A stretch of 64,000 bases of DNA, from NCBI GenBank assembly GCA_002454815.1, contig DKJL01000010.1, positions 324,054 to 388,053 on the forward strand. The letters are read 5' to 3'. The notes below the pieces were generated by a model. It ran no database searches. It was not told where the DNA came from and worked only from the letters and a program-made list of their open reading frames with translations. Positions 48,976-57,240 of the stretch are shown here, one piece after another. The translations under genes and the position numbers were made by a program. Numbering within the stretch: position 1 is the stretch's first letter; every line of letters begins with the position of its first letter. This stretch comes from Flavobacteriales bacterium UBA6693. Its GTDB lineage: Bacteria > Bacteroidota > Bacteroidia > Flavobacteriales > Weeksellaceae.

Positions 48976-50526
48976 ATGAAAGCAAAATTCTCTTTATTTC
49001 TGACGCTTCTCTCGCTGTTGGTCTTTTCGCAGATCGAAGAAGCAAAGCTTGATCATCTTATTCGAAACACACTTACTACTTTTGATGTTCCGGGGATCTC
49101 TGTGGGGATCGTAAAAGATGGAAAAGTAGTTTACGCAAAAGGTTTCGGCGTGAATTCATTAACCACAAAAGGTGCGATGAACGAAAATACGCTGGTGGGT
49201 ATCGCCTCCAATTCCAAAGGTTTTACTGCGACCGCACTGGCAATGTTGGCCGATGAAGGTAAATTATCTTTCGACGACAAAGTCACAAAATTTTTGCCGG
49301 AATTTCAGATGTACGATCCGTACGTTTCGCAACAGATTACCATCCGGGATCTGCTGACACACCGCGCCGGGTTGGGTCTCGGAAAAGGCGATCTTATGTT
49401 TTTCCCGGAAGGCGGATCACTAACGGTGAATGATATTATTCATAACGTCCGGTACCTGAAACCCGCAAATGAGTTCCGAAATTCACTCGATTACAACAAT
49501 ATTATGTTCATCGTTGCCGGAGAAGTTATTCATCGCGTGTCAGGTCTTTCCTGGGCGGAATTTATCGAGCAGAGAATTTTAAAACCGGTAGGAATGAACA
49601 GCAGTTTTGGCAGCTATAACCGAGCTGTGGCCGCAGGCGCAAGCAATATTATTTCAGCGCATGCGCCCGTTGACGGTAAAGCTGTAGCGGTACCGCACGA
49701 CTGGAATGAAACGGCAAATGCTGCAGGCGGCATTATCAGTAACATCACTGATATGAATACCTGGGCACAGTTTCTCATCGATGGCTTCACCACGAAGGAC
49801 GGTAAAAAACTGGTTTCTGACAAGCAAATTTATCAGTTGTGGAATCTGCAGATTGCCACCCCGGTCGCGCTTAAAAATCCGTATGATTCTAATTTCGCCG
49901 GATACGGATTGGGCTGGTTTCTTACCGATGTGAAAGGTCACAAACAGGTTTATCACACGGGCGGCCTCATCGGTACCGTGACGCAGTTCACCGTCATTCC
50001 TGATCTTAAGTTGGGCATCGTGGTACTCACTAATCAGCAAAGCGGTGCGGCGTTCAGCGCTATCACCAATACTGTAAAAGATGCGTATCTGGGAATTCCG
50101 GAGCGCAATTGGTTGAAACAGTACGGCGATCGTATGGCGAAAATTAACGCAGATTATGAGAAGGAAAAGAAAGAAATTTTTGCAACTTCAGCGAAGTTTG
50201 CGAAAGAACGCAGTTGCCAGATCGAGGCTGCACAGGTCGTGGGAATGTACAGTGATCCTTGGTTCGGTGATGTGGTCATCTCGCAACAAGGGAAAACTTT
50301 GCGGTTCGCCAGTAAAAATTCTCCGAGACTCACGGGTGAATTGCTGCCTTACTCGCCGAATGTGATGATTTTGAAATGGAATGACAGAAGCTATGACGCG
50401 GACGCTTTTGTGTATTTCGCTTTTGACGAAAAGGGCGTTGCACAAGGGATCACGATGAAAGCAATTTCAGATGTTACCGATTTTAGTTTCGATTTTGGCG
50501 ATCTTGATTTTAAAAGAAAAAAGTAA
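48976..50526 (+). CDS. Class C beta-lactamase-fold serine hydrolase, secreted
   Basis: 516 residues: signal peptide KAKFSLFLTLLSLLVFS, then Gln. The SxxK motif is Ser78-Lys81 (ASNSKGFTATALAML), the YxN motif is in LDYNNIMFIVAGEV, and the third motif is HTG in QVYHTGGLIGTVTQF. A C-terminal domain (QVVGMYSDPWFGDVVISQQ) of DUF3471/lipocalin type follows. It may be an esterase, D-aminopeptidase or carboxypeptidase-like enzyme; a real beta-lactamase role is unlikely given the extra domain. Monocistronic, with promoter and terminator. Confidence 0.9.
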   Translation: MKAKFSLFLTLLSLLVFSQIEEAKLDHLIRNTLTTFDVPGISVGIVKDGKVVYAKGFGVNSLTTKGAMNENTLVGIASNSKGFTATALAMLADEGKLSFDDKVTKFLPEFQMYDPYVSQQITIRDLLTHRAGLGLGKGDLMFFPEGGSLTVNDIIHNVRYLKPANEFRNSLDYNNIMFIVAGEVIHRVSGLSWAEFIEQRILKPVGMNSSFGSYNRAVAAGASNIISAHAPVDGKAVAVPHDWNETANAAGGIISNITDMNTWAQFLIDGFTTKDGKKLVSDKQIYQLWNLQIATPVALKNPYDSNFAGYGLGWFLTDVKGHKQVYHTGGLIGTVTQFTVIPDLKLGIVVLTNQQSGAAFSAITNTVKDAYLGIPERNWLKQYGDRMAKINADYEKEKKEIFATSAKFAKERSCQIEAAQVVGMYSDPWFGDVVISQQGKTLRFASKNSPRLTGELLPYSPNVMILKWNDRSYDADAFVYFAFDEKGVAQGITMKAISDVTDFSFDFGDLDFKRKK

Positions 50527-50540
50527 GTTTAATATAAACT

Positions 50541-50573
50541 TAAGCCGGTTTCATTTTTGAAACCGGCTTTTTA
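50541..50573. terminator. Bidirectional terminator between serine hydrolase and SixA genes
   Basis: AAGCCGGTTTCA and TGAAACCGGCTT form a perfect 12-bp stem, followed by T5 on the plus strand and by A-rich, less ideal DNA on the minus side. Confidence 0.92.
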
Positions 50574-50596
50574 TTTTTAATTGTTTTACACTTTTT

Positions 50597-51073
50597 TTAA
50601 ATTTTCTTTGGTTCGTAAAAAAATGCCAGTCTTTTTGTTGCGTCATGAAACTCGGACCAGGAATCGCAATCGATTTCAAAACCGGCCACGCCGCAAGTCG
50701 GCATCATAAATACCTGTTCGGACATGCTGTTGGCAAAATTTGAAATGCCGTTATTATGTGAAAACATCGCTACCGAATTGAAACCATCCGGAATCTCGGT
50801 GATCAGATTTTCAAAAACTGATTCTGAAGCATTGTATAGCTGCTGCAAAGTTTCGACGGGCACTTTGTATACTTCATTAAAAAGCTGACAAGTAGTAAAA
50901 GCGCGCAACGCGGGGCTGGATAAAAAGCGGTCGATGGTAATGGATTCTTTTTTCAGATGTTCCGCCATATTTTCGGCATCATGGATACCTTTATCTGCCA
51001 GAGGACGATCGAAATCGTCGGTATCTTCCGGCCAGTCACTTTTTGCGTGTCGTACAAGAATCAATGTTTTCAT
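50597..51073 (-). CDS. SixA-like histidine phosphatase
   Basis: 158 residues. The catalytic RHG-type motif is RHAKSDW at the N-terminus (LILVRHAKSDWPED), with FLSSPALRAFTTCQLF and SVAMFSHNNGISNF carrying the second Arg and the second His. SixA-type enzymes remove phosphate from phosphohistidine on HPt/PTS domains; here the target is unknown. Single gene; no clear promoter. Confidence 0.9.
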   Translation of the reverse strand: MKTLILVRHAKSDWPEDTDDFDRPLADKGIHDAENMAEHLKKESITIDRFLSSPALRAFTTCQLFNEVYKVPVETLQQLYNASESVFENLITEIPDGFNSVAMFSHNNGISNFANSMSEQVFMMPTCGVAGFEIDCDSWSEFHDATKRLAFFYEPKKI

Positions 51074-51167
51074 CGTTTAATGTTTAATGCATTAAAAATA
51101 TAAATAATAATGACACGCCGCCATTAAAATGTAAGCAGGCACAAAAACGTTTTCGGCAAAATTTTAT

Positions 51168-51175
51168 TAAATTTG
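51168..51175 (+). promoter_or_regulatory. -7 element for ruvX-def
   Basis: TAAATTTG, 5 bp before the ruvX ATG; the transcript may be leaderless. Confidence 0.5.
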
Positions 51176-51180
51176 CGCTC

Positions 51181-51594
51181 ATGTCACAAATTCTGGCGAT
51201 AGATTACGGTAAAGCCCGATGCGGAATTGCAGCTACCGACGATATGCAGATTATTGCAGCAGGACTTAGAACGGTGCCAACGGCTGAGCTTTTTACTTTC
51301 CTTAAAAAGTACATTGCTGAAAACAGCGTACAGGAAATCGTGGTAGGATTACCCACCGATCTGAAAGGAAACATGTCAGAAGTCGAAACAGACATCTTGG
51401 CTTTCATCGCCAATTTTGAAGCACAGTTTCCCGGCGTTACTGTGCACCGTTTTGACGAACGATTCACCTCGAAAATGGCTTCGTATGTCATTTCGCAGAG
51501 TGGCAAAAGCAAAAAGAAAAGACAGGAAAAAGGGCTTATTGATCAGGTAAGTGCCACCATTATCCTGCAGAATTATTTAGATCAACAAAGATGA
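51181..51594 (+). CDS. ruvX: Putative Holliday junction resolvase / pre-16S rRNA nuclease YqgF
   Basis: 137 residues, RNase H-like fold. First acidic residue in AIDYGKARCGIAATD; VGLPTDLKGNMSE and RFDERFTSKMASYVI carry the next catalytic groups, and the last Asp is in EKGLIDQVSATIILQNYL. YqgF processes the 5' end of 16S rRNA. Its stop overlaps the def ATG by four bases (ATGA), so the two are coupled. Confidence 0.94.
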   Translation: MSQILAIDYGKARCGIAATDDMQIIAAGLRTVPTAELFTFLKKYIAENSVQEIVVGLPTDLKGNMSEVETDILAFIANFEAQFPGVTVHRFDERFTSKMASYVISQSGKSKKKRQEKGLIDQVSATIILQNYLDQQR

Positions 51595-52163
51595 TACTAC
51601 CGATACGCGCATTTGGAGATGCGGTTTTACGAAAAAAATGCCAAGATATAAAGCCTGATTATCCGGAGCTGCAAAGCCTGGTGGATAATATGTTCGAAAC
51701 CATGCACAGCGCCAGTGGTATTGGTCTTGCCGCGCCACAGGTCGGGTTGGACATCCGTCTTTTTGTGGTGGATGTTACGCCGCTTGCCGACGACGAAGAT
51801 TACGCAGATATTGCGGAAGAGCTGAAGGATTTCAAGAAGGTATTCATCAACGCAAAAATTCTGGAAGAAAGCGGTGAAGAATGGAAATTCAATGAAGGTT
51901 GTCTTTCAATTCCGGATGTTCGCGAAGATGTAAAACGTAAAGAAACCATCGTCATCGAGTATTACGACGAGAGGTTTGTGAAGCATACCGATACTTTTTC
52001 GGATATTCGTGCACGCGTGATCCAGCATGAATATGATCACATCGAAGGAATCCTCTTTACAGACCGGCTGAGTGCTTTGAAGAAAAAGCTCGTCAAAGGA
52101 AAATTAGTCAAAATCTCACATGGCGACGTCGCAGTGAATTATAAAATGCGCTTCCCAAAGTAG
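51591..52163 (+). CDS. def: Peptide deformylase
   Basis: 190 residues with all three motifs: GIGLAAPQVG, EGCLSIP and HEYDHIEG (the metal-binding Cys and two His). It removes the formyl group from new protein N-termini. The internal insertion LADDEDYADIAEELKDFKK is typical of Bacteroidota deformylases. It overlaps ruvX by four bases, and the DUF5606 gene follows 51 bp later. Confidence 0.97.
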   Translation: MILPIRAFGDAVLRKKCQDIKPDYPELQSLVDNMFETMHSASGIGLAAPQVGLDIRLFVVDVTPLADDEDYADIAEELKDFKKVFINAKILEESGEEWKFNEGCLSIPDVREDVKRKETIVIEYYDERFVKHTDTFSDIRARVIQHEYDHIEGILFTDRLSALKKKLVKGKLVKISHGDVAVNYKMRFPK

Positions 52164-52214
52164 AGCGTCCCGACTGACGAAACTAATAACAGATAATAAC
52201 AAATAATAAATAAA

Positions 52215-52754
52215 ATGCAGTTAGAAAAAATAATTTCCATTTCCGGCAAGCCGGGTCTTTACAAGCTCGTTTCGCAACTGAAAAGCGGGTTTATCGTAGA
52301 AGAAGTTATTACGAAGAAAAAGGCTAGTATTTCCAATTCTTCTCAGGTGAGCCTGTTGGACAATATCGCAATGTTTACGGTAGATAACGAAGTGCCGTTA
52401 TTCACAGTTTTGGAAAATCTAGCAAAAGAGGAAGATTACAAAGAAACCATTTCGCACAAATCTTCTGAACAGGACCTGCGCGAGATGATGACGAAAGCGC
52501 TGCCCAACTACGATGTTGACCGCGTTTATGTTTCAGATATCAAAAAACTGGCGCAGTGGTATAACATTCTGCATAAAGCCGGTTACATCACACCGGAAAG
52601 TTTCGTAAAAGCAGAAGGCGAAGAGCAGCAGGAAATCGCAATGCCGGAGCAGGATGCGAAAAAAGCAGCACCTAAAACGGAGAAATCTGCGGCACCTAAA
52701 TCGACGGCGGCAGCAAAATCAGCGCCGAAAAGCACACACCGCAAACAGGGATAA
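52215..52754 (+). CDS. DUF5606 protein
   Basis: 179 residues: MQLEKIISISGKPGLYKLVSQ at the start, IAMFTVDNEVPLFTVLENLA, and VSDIKKLAQWYNILHKAGYIT form the conserved DUF5606 region (to about residue 140). The rest is a low-complexity Ala-Lys-Ser-Pro tail ending in HRKQG, which is basic and may bind RNA or ribosomes. The function is unknown; the gene order ruvX-def-DUF5606-mazG suggests a translation or nucleotide housekeeping link. A stem-loop terminator follows. Confidence 0.85.
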   Translation: MQLEKIISISGKPGLYKLVSQLKSGFIVEEVITKKKASISNSSQVSLLDNIAMFTVDNEVPLFTVLENLAKEEDYKETISHKSSEQDLREMMTKALPNYDVDRVYVSDIKKLAQWYNILHKAGYITPESFVKAEGEEQQEIAMPEQDAKKAAPKTEKSAAPKSTAAAKSAPKSTHRKQG

Positions 52755-52776
52755 TTTCCCTCAATTACAATATCAA

Positions 52777-52816
52777 GACCCTGTCGTGTGTTTTCACTGC
52801 GGCAGGGTTTTTTATA
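52777..52816 (+). terminator. Terminator after DUF5606
   Basis: ACCCTG-T-CG and CG-G-CAGGGT pair around a 13-base loop, followed by T6. The T run overlaps the -7 element of mazG. Confidence 0.75.
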
Positions 52817-52820
52817 TTTG
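52813..52820 (+). promoter_or_regulatory. -7 element for mazG
   Basis: TATATTTG, 44 bp before the ATG at 52865. Confidence 0.45.
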
Positions 52821-52864
52821 ACTGAGAAAAGTTATTATTTAAATTTAATTAAACTTTAGCTAAA

Positions 52865-53632
52865 ATGAATTCCAGAAAAGAACAACTTGAAGCTTTCGGC
52901 AGATTGCTCGATATAATGGACGAGCTGCGCGAAAAGTGCCCTTGGGACCGCAAGCAGACTTTGCAGAGTCTACGGCACCTGACGTTGGAAGAGGTTTACG
53001 AACTGACGGATTCCCTTCTCGAAGAGAATTTGCCCGAAATTAAAAAAGAACTGGGCGACGTATTGCTGCATTTGGTTTTCTACGCTAAAATCGGAGCTGA
53101 AAAAGGAGCGTTCGATATTGCTGACGTCATCAATGCGCTGAACGAAAAATTAATCCACCGTCACCCTCATATTTATGGTGATACAACGGTAAACACCGAA
53201 GAGGAGGTAAAGGAAAACTGGGAAAAATTAAAACTGAAAGAAGGCAATGTTTCGATCTTGGCAGGCGTACCGAATGGTTTGCCAAGCTTAATAAAGGCCT
53301 ATCGGATTCAGGATAAAGTAAAAGGAATCGGTTTCGAGTTTGCCGATGCACAGGACGCCTGGTCGAAAGTAAATGAAGAGTTGGCAGAATTTCGGGCAGA
53401 AACAGAACTTTCTAAAAAAGAGGCGGAACTCGGCGACGTTTTCTTCTCATTGATTAATTATGCAAGAATTTCCGGGCTGAATCCAGATTCTGCACTGGAG
53501 CGTACTAATAAAAAATTCATCAAGCGGTTTCGGAAAATGGAAGAGCTCGCCGGCGAAAATAATGAAGCTTTGGCAGATTTAAATTTAAATCAGATGGATG
53601 AACTTTGGGAAAGAGCAAAACCTTTCGATTAA
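52865..53632 (+). CDS. mazG: Nucleoside triphosphate pyrophosphohydrolase MazG
   Basis: 255 residues with the two tandem MazG domains. First: LREKCPWDRKQTLQSLRHLTL, LEEVYELTDSL and ELGDVLLHLVFYAKIG with the ExxE and ExxD magnesium sites. Second: EELAEFRAETELSKKEAELGD and NPDSALERTNKKFIKRF. It hydrolyses NTPs to NMP and PPi, affecting (p)ppGpp or damaged nucleotides. It is preceded by the terminator-promoter junction of DUF5606. Confidence 0.95.
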   Translation: MNSRKEQLEAFGRLLDIMDELREKCPWDRKQTLQSLRHLTLEEVYELTDSLLEENLPEIKKELGDVLLHLVFYAKIGAEKGAFDIADVINALNEKLIHRHPHIYGDTTVNTEEEVKENWEKLKLKEGNVSILAGVPNGLPSLIKAYRIQDKVKGIGFEFADAQDAWSKVNEELAEFRAETELSKKEAELGDVFFSLINYARISGLNPDSALERTNKKFIKRFRKMEELAGENNEALADLNLNQMDELWERAKPFD

Positions 53633-53673
53633 ATGTAAATTCTGCGATAGAGAAAAAATGTCGAGCTAAAAAT

Positions 53674-54075
53674 CTATTTTTTTAACTGGAGAGCCGTAAA
53701 ATAAAACACTGCCGTTAATACCGTTCTGAAGACCATTGCACCGACTGTTTTTGTTTCGTAAAGCCCTCCAGAATTTACATGCGAGAAGAGCAGAACGTCG
53801 GCGCAAAGCAGAATAACGATTGCAACAAGCAGTGGAAATCTGGCGGATTTTCTGTGCCGGACGACATGATAGGCCGCACCCAAATACAGGAATCCACAGA
53901 TCCAGTTCGCCCAGACGACGAAGGGTACAAAGTTGCCCTCGCGTTCGCGAATGCCAAACCAATCGAATAAGACGGAACTGCTCATAAACAGGGTAATGAG
54001 CCCAAATAAAATTAAAGAAAGAAGAAGGATATTTTTGAGAATAACATTATCGTTCCGCAGCGAAGTAGGGTTCAT
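53674..54075 (-). CDS. Four-helix membrane protein of unknown function
   Basis: 133 residues with four predicted membrane helices: IFLLSLILFGLITLFM-like segment near 20, VPFVVWANWICGFLYLGAAYHVV near 50, FPLLVAIVILLCADVLLF near 80 and VGAMVFRTVLTAVFYFTAL near 115. No motif that I recognise. The coding pattern looks genuine (charged loops, proper start and stop), and it forms a minus-strand single gene between mazG and the nuo operon. Its function is unassigned. Confidence 0.65.
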   Translation of the reverse strand: MNPTSLRNDNVILKNILLLSLILFGLITLFMSSSVLFDWFGIREREGNFVPFVVWANWICGFLYLGAAYHVVRHRKSARFPLLVAIVILLCADVLLFSHVNSGGLYETKTVGAMVFRTVLTAVFYFTALQLKK

Positions 54076-54232
54076 AGCAACATTTTTTTACATCGGTGGT
54101 TATGCCATAACGATGCCTAAACAAGCTGTATAATTGATTTTATTCTTTTTTAACAACTTATCAGCTTCAAGATATTTCGGGTAAAGCGGTTTATTTAATT
54201 TAAAATAAATGCTTTATAATCTTGACTTTTAA

Positions 54233-54266
54233 ACAAAAAAAGCGCAATTCTGCTGAACTGCGCTTC
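54233..54266 (-). terminator. Terminator of the nuo operon
   Basis: On the minus strand AAGCGCAGTT and AATTGCGCTT pair (one G-T) around CAGCAG, followed by T7. It is about 20 bp past the nuoN stop. Confidence 0.9.
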
Positions 54267-54284
54267 AATTTTATTTAAATATAA

Positions 54285-55664
54285 CTAAAGCCCAAATTGT
54301 TTTGCAAAAAGATCCGGGAAAATTCCGACCACGATCAAAGCAAAAATGACAAACAGGGCAACAATATTATAAGTGAGTGAGACCTTCTCCGAAGTTTTGA
54401 AGCTACTGTCCTTAGGAAAAAACATGACCATAATCAAGCGTAAATAGTATGCAATCGACAATGCAGAGCCAAGTACCGCAACCAACACCAAAAACGGAGC
54501 GTCGTCGATGGCCTGTGCGAACAAAGCGAATTTACCCATAAATCCGGCCGTAAGGGGAATTCCAGCCATGGAGAGAAGCGAAACTGCAGCTGCCACCGCA
54601 AGTACCGGCTCAGTATGTCCCAGACCGCTAAAAGCGGAGTAGGACGTGTCACGTTTCAGCTTTTCTACCCAGATCAGACACATCATCACGCCAACAGTTG
54701 CCAGGGAATAAGCAAAAAGGTAAAAAGCAAGATTGTAGCTGGACAAACTGTTCATACCATAGAATATCAGCGACAGATAACCGACATGCGAAACTGAAGA
54801 ATAGGCCAGCATCCGCTTCACATTTGTCTGCGCCAAGCCCATCACGTTCGCTAAAAACAGCGTGATGATGACCAGAACCCCCAAAATATTAATCCATTCT
54901 CCGGCGATTCCCAAAAATCCGATGGTCATCAGTTTAAAGAAAGCAAAGAAGGCCGAAATCTTCACTACCGACATCATAAACGCCGTGATTAGTGAAGGAG
55001 ATCCTTGGTAAACATCCGGGCTCCACATGTGGAAAGGTGCCAGGGATACTTTAAATGCCAACGCCACGAGCATCATAACTGCACCAAGAATAAACATTAA
55101 ATTGTCGGGATGCTGAACGGCAAAACCATGAATTTCGTACAAATCAAAACTACCGGCACTTCCATAAACAAGCGCAACGCCGAAAAGCAGGAAACCTGTA
55201 GCGAAGGCACCCATCAGGAAATATTTAATAGACGCTTCATTCGAGCGCAAATCAGTTTTTGCACTTCCTGCGAGAACATACAATGGGATAGAAAGAATTT
55301 CAATACCGAGGAAAAGAGTCACCAGATTCTGAAAACCAAAAAGGATGATACCGCCACAAACTGAAAACAACATCAGCGCGTAAAGTTCCGACTGATGATT
55401 CCGGTGATTGCTAAAGGAAAAACCGCCGAGAAAAAACAGGAGAATCGTTACCACAAGCGTAATTCGTGTAAAGAGCGCGGCGTTCGCGCCATACTCGAAC
55501 ATGTGCTGGTATTGCAAAAAGAAGGAAAGTTCCGGCAGGAAACTTACATAGAAAGCGATCATCAGGCCCAGAATTCCGATGTACCGCGAAAATTTCCCCT
55601 GTTCAAAAACTCCGGCGAACAGTGCGCACAAAGCTGTAAGGAAGATGATGATTAAAACGCTCAT
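54285..55664 (-). CDS. nuoN: NADH-quinone oxidoreductase subunit N
   Basis: 459 residues, about 14 helices, of the antiporter-like complex I subunits. ILSIPLYVLAGSAKTDLRSNE, FKVSLAPFHMWSPDVYQGSP (discontinuous helix with the key Lys) and RMLAYSSVSHVGYL identify NuoN. It forms part of the proton-pumping membrane arm. Last gene of the operon: its start is 79 bp after nuoM stop and a strong terminator follows. Confidence 0.95.
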   Translation of the reverse strand: MSVLIIIFLTALCALFAGVFEQGKFSRYIGILGLMIAFYVSFLPELSFFLQYQHMFEYGANAALFTRITLVVTILLFFLGGFSFSNHRNHQSELYALMLFSVCGGIILFGFQNLVTLFLGIEILSIPLYVLAGSAKTDLRSNEASIKYFLMGAFATGFLLFGVALVYGSAGSFDLYEIHGFAVQHPDNLMFILGAVMMLVALAFKVSLAPFHMWSPDVYQGSPSLITAFMMSVVKISAFFAFFKLMTIGFLGIAGEWINILGVLVIITLFLANVMGLAQTNVKRMLAYSSVSHVGYLSLIFYGMNSLSSYNLAFYLFAYSLATVGVMMCLIWVEKLKRDTSYSAFSGLGHTEPVLAVAAAVSLLSMAGIPLTAGFMGKFALFAQAIDDAPFLVLVAVLGSALSIAYYLRLIMVMFFPKDSSFKTSEKVSLTYNIVALFVIFALIVVGIFPDLFAKQFGL

Positions 55665-55743
55665 TTAGTTTTTATTTGATAGATAATAAGGAGAGACTAT
55701 TTTGAGGTGGTGTCTGCCTTTTTATATTTGATTGAACTCCAGT

Positions 55744-57237
55744 TTAGTTAGCCATTGAAGTATAAATAAACCTCAGTGGGCTGCTGACCATATCAATGAT
55801 CGGCTGCGGGAAGATCCCCAGCACGATGACGAACACTACAAGGCTGGCCAGTACTGTAAACTCTATCGCAGAAATATCACCCGTACTGCTCAGAATTTGC
55901 TCGTCGCCGGGACCAAACATTGCTTTGCCGTAAAAGCGGAAAAGATAAACTGCGGAAAAAATCATGGTGGTGCCGGCAACTACCGCTGCACTGACATTAT
56001 ACTCGAAAATGGATTTAATTAAAATGAATTCGCCCACGAAACCGTTGGTTAATGGCAAAGCGATGGAACCCAGCACGATGATCAGGAAAAGGACCGCAAA
56101 CTTCGGTGCTACTTTTGCCAGTCCACCCATCTGCCGAATGTCGCGTGTCTTGAAGCGTTTGTACAAAATATCGGCGCAATAAAATAAACCGACCACATTG
56201 ATTCCGTGCGCGAAAGCCTGCACCATTGCTCCTTCGCCCCCCTGGATCGACAGCGTCCCACGCATCGTTACGATGGCAGAAGCCATGATTCCGGCGGTGA
56301 TCAAACCGACGTGTGAAAGTGAAGAATAGGCGATGATTCTTTTGGAATCATTTTGAATAATGGCGATCACGGCACCGTGAACTACGCCGATAATGGCGAG
56401 TACCAAAACAATTTTTCCTGATACTCCCAGCACTGCTTCTGGAGTGATCGGTAACAGATAACGCAATAAACCGTAAACCGCCATTTTTAGCATGATTCCC
56501 GACAGAAGCATCGAGCCTTGGGTTGGCGAATAAGCGTACGTGTCTGCCTGCCAGGAATGGAACGGAAATATGGGCAATTTCACCGCAAAAGCGAAGAAAA
56601 TAAACCAGAAGATAACCGTCTGGGCAGAAGTGGTAAGATCAGCGTTATATAGATCAGTTACGGCAAACGACGCCGAATGCGTGTAGAGGTAAATTAACCC
56701 CACCAGCATAAATAAGGATCCCACAAAAGTAAAGACAAAGAAACGTGTAGTGAACTGAACTTTTTTATCTTCCTGTCCCCAGATTCCGGCAATGAGCCAA
56801 ATAGGGATCAGCGTGATTTCCCAGAAAACGTAGAAAAGCAACCCATCCAGAGAGGTGAACAGACCAATCAACCCGAACTGCATCAAAAGAATCAGTCCGT
56901 AGAAGCTGTTTCTGTAGCCAGGCTTTTCATTAAAACTGGAAAGAATAATGAGCGGAGAAAGGATATTAGTCAACAGTAACATCAGCATGCTCATCCCGTC
57001 GATACCGAAATGCAGCGTACTTTTGATGTAATTGGACCAGGGATAATTGATCTCGTACTGCAGGACGCCATCTACGGTAGGCCGAAAATCGAAGCCGGAA
57101 AGCAGGTAAAATGTAAGGAACATCTGCGCGAACGCGCTGCCCAGGGCGAGAAATTTACTTGCGGGATTTTTCCACGCGAACACCAAACCGGAACCTACAA
57201 GAGGTAATAGTAGTAATGTTAATAACAGATACGACAT
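55744..57237 (-). CDS. nuoM: NADH-quinone oxidoreductase subunit M
   Basis: 497 residues, 14 helices. FYVFWEITLIPIWLIAGIWG carries the conserved Glu, VKLPIFPFHSWQADTYAYSP the Lys of helix 7, and RIIAYSSLSHVGLITAGIM the second Lys. It is a membrane-arm antiporter-like subunit. It starts 3 bp after nuoL stops, implying coupled translation. Confidence 0.96.
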   Translation of the reverse strand: MSYLLLTLLLLPLVGSGLVFAWKNPASKFLALGSAFAQMFLTFYLLSGFDFRPTVDGVLQYEINYPWSNYIKSTLHFGIDGMSMLMLLLTNILSPLIILSSFNEKPGYRNSFYGLILLMQFGLIGLFTSLDGLLFYVFWEITLIPIWLIAGIWGQEDKKVQFTTRFFVFTFVGSLFMLVGLIYLYTHSASFAVTDLYNADLTTSAQTVIFWFIFFAFAVKLPIFPFHSWQADTYAYSPTQGSMLLSGIMLKMAVYGLLRYLLPITPEAVLGVSGKIVLVLAIIGVVHGAVIAIIQNDSKRIIAYSSLSHVGLITAGIMASAIVTMRGTLSIQGGEGAMVQAFAHGINVVGLFYCADILYKRFKTRDIRQMGGLAKVAPKFAVLFLIIVLGSIALPLTNGFVGEFILIKSIFEYNVSAAVVAGTTMIFSAVYLFRFYGKAMFGPGDEQILSSTGDISAIEFTVLASLVVFVIVLGIFPQPIIDMVSSPLRFIYTSMAN

Positions 57238-57240
57238 TTA